Shown: positions 62,906 to 64,000 of the stretch, piece after piece
Layout: every line of letters begins with the position of its first letter
Position numbering within the stretch: position 1 is the stretch's first letter
Source of the DNA: Fluctibacter corallii
Lineage (GTDB): Bacteria > Pseudomonadota > Gammaproteobacteria > Enterobacterales > Alteromonadaceae
Length of the DNA: 64,000 bases
Reading direction: 5' to 3'
Assembly: GCF_025751585.1 (NCBI RefSeq)
Contig: NZ_JAOWKX010000002.1
Location: forward strand, 215,564 to 279,563
Program-made: the position numbers and the translations under genes
The notes under the pieces: model-generated
Told to the model about the DNA's origin: nothing
The model's database searches: none
What the model saw: only the letters and a program-made list of their open reading frames with translations

Positions 62906-63876
62906 TGCGTTTTATTTCCTACGAAGAGGGCGCTGCTCCCTCAGCAATGTCGATAGCTGAAATGGCAAAACCTGAGATCAAAGATCATCAAGTGTTGATT
63001 CAAGTGAAAGCATTTGGCGTTAACCGGGCCGATACACTCCAACGTCAGGGAAAATATCCGTCACCCGAAGGGGAAAGTGACATTCTTGGATTGGAAGTGG
63101 CGGGTGTTATCGAAGACATAGGCAATGACGTTACTCAATTTAGTATCGGTGATCCAGTTTTTGGTTTAGTGCCTGGTGGTGGCTACGGCGAATTTGTGGC
63201 GGTTGATGCGTCGCACGTGATGCGCAAGCCCGATTCCCTTGGATTCACTGATGCGGCAGGTGTAGCCGAAGTATTTTTAACTGCATTTCAGTCACTCGTT
63301 TGGCATTTGAATGTAGAGCAAGGAGACAATATTCTTATCCACGCGGGTGCAAGTGGTGTGGGATTAGCCGCAATTCAAATTGCTAACGTGATTGGCGCGA
63401 ATATCGCGGTGACAGCATCGTCAGCAGATAAGCTTTCGATTTGCAAAGAAAACGGTGCACATATTCTCATTAACTACGAGCAAGAAGATTTTGTTGAGGT
63501 TGTGAGGGAGCAACTTGGCGGCGTTGACCATGTCCTTGATTTTGTGGGTGGAGAGTATTTGAATAAAAACCTCAAGGTACTTAATCAAGATGGGCATATT
63601 GTGTATTTGGCCATGTTAGCTGGCCGACATACATCGTTAGACATGGCGTTATTATTGGGTAAACGCGCGACCATTACAGGCTCAACACTTAGAAATCAAA
63701 GTGATGAGTACAAAACAGAGTTGATTGAAGATTTCAGTTTAATGGTGCTGCCTTTATTAAAAAATGGCAAAGTCAGGCCGAACATTGACGCCATTTACCC
63801 AGCAACAGATATTGCCACCACACACCAACGCCTAGAATCCAACGACACAATGGGAAAATTGATTGTTACGTGGTAG
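62905..63876 (+). CDS. NAD(P)H quinone oxidoreductase-like (zinc-free MDR family)
   Basis: Medium-chain reductase of 323 residues, related to zeta-crystallin/TP53I3-type quinone reductases. The GroES-like N-terminal half begins EAKPEIKDHQVLIQVKAFGVNRADTLQ-like, the catalytic-zinc Cys is absent and replaced by Asn-Arg (NRAD), as is usual for this branch. The cofactor loop AGASGVG near 149 binds NADPH. The exact electron acceptor is unknown. Translationally coupled to acylphosphatase. Confidence 0.92.
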   Translation: MRFISYEEGAAPSAMSIAEMAKPEIKDHQVLIQVKAFGVNRADTLQRQGKYPSPEGESDILGLEVAGVIEDIGNDVTQFSIGDPVFGLVPGGGYGEFVAVDASHVMRKPDSLGFTDAAGVAEVFLTAFQSLVWHLNVEQGDNILIHAGASGVGLAAIQIANVIGANIAVTASSADKLSICKENGAHILINYEQEDFVEVVREQLGGVDHVLDFVGGEYLNKNLKVLNQDGHIVYLAMLAGRHTSLDMALLLGKRATITGSTLRNQSDEYKTELIEDFSLMVLPLLKNGKVRPNIDAIYPATDIATTHQRLESNDTMGKLIVTW

Positions 63877-63877
63877 T

Positions 63878-64000
63878 GCAAACGTTCACGGCGAAGATAG
63901 TGGAGCGCAAAGTGCGACATCGAAGCTTCAGTGTACGTTTGCGCAAGGTGAGGTGGGCAATTGACTCGGCATGAGAAGAGCATCACGGCGAAGATAGTGG
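63878..64000. repeat. Repeated intergenic element at the window end
   Basis: The 18-base sequence TCACGGCGAAGATAGTGG occurs twice, at 63886-63903 and 63983-64000, 97 bases apart. The first copy lies within a larger dyad, GCAAACGTTCAC at 63878-63889 against GTGTACGTTTGC at 63931-63942 (one mismatch). The second copy touches the window edge, so more units may follow. No gene is visible here. Confidence 0.7.

Overview
The window looks like a piece of the chromosome of a marine gammaproteobacterium of the Alteromonadales (Alteromonas/Aestuariibacter-like). This is an inference from gene order and protein character: gene strings shared with Escherichia coli (purB-hflD-mnmA-rluE-icd, cspD/clpS-clpA, dacA-ybeD-lipB-lipA, rlpA-rodA-mrdA-rlmH-rsfS-nadD-holA-lptE-leuS, yhbY/ftsH-folP-glmM, secG-tRNA-Leu), combined with a monomeric NADP isocitrate dehydrogenase, tpiA placed between glmM and secG, and several exported peptidases and GGDEF proteins. 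Base composition is moderate and even. I see no prophage, insertion sequence, integron or CRISPR array.

Layout. 1-1443: two short-chain dehydrogenases (the first cut by the window edge), then a palindrome and a dienelactone-hydrolase-like gene. 2378-6596 (minus): an RND efflux adaptor and pump. 6890-10871 (minus): purB, hflD, mnmA, rluE, with a monomeric icd divergent. 13492-14045 is a 550-base non-coding stretch, followed by cspD divergent from clpS-clpA. 17269: an M23 lipoprotein. 17993-31974 (minus): a long run of lipoate, cell-wall elongation and housekeeping genes ending with leuS. 32232-36701: zinc-ribbon protein, SRPBCC protein, Lon-like protease, SlyD, YhbY. 36797-37183: a decayed rlmE (23S rRNA 2'-O-methyltransferase) in its usual place before ftsH. 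37243-45146: ftsH, folP, glmM, tpiA, secG, tRNA-Leu(GAG), pnp. 45208-50679: DUF1244 protein and two diguanylate cyclases flanking a patatin-like lipase. 51271-58268: an accessory run of a RoxA-like diheme protein, a catalase-related heme protein, an M14 carboxypeptidase and an S9 peptidase. 58274-63876: a CNNM-type CBS protein, lolD with one Lol permease, rlmI, acylphosphatase and a quinone-oxidoreductase-like gene. The last 120 bases hold a repeated element.

How the parts fit. Most of the window is core metabolism and envelope building: the PBP2/RodA elongasome, RlpA, MltB and the PBP5-type carboxypeptidase remodel peptidoglycan, LptE and the Lol transporter serve the outer membrane, LipA/LipB make lipoyl groups, and ClpAS, FtsH and a Lon-like protein handle proteolysis. 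The most noteworthy items are the rlmE pseudogene, readable as a mutated copy of the conserved RlmE C-terminus, and the pairing of a membrane-anchored RoxA-like diheme protein with an exported catalase-related protein. That pair could form a periplasmic lipid-oxidation (oxylipin) module; this is a hypothesis, not something the sequence proves.
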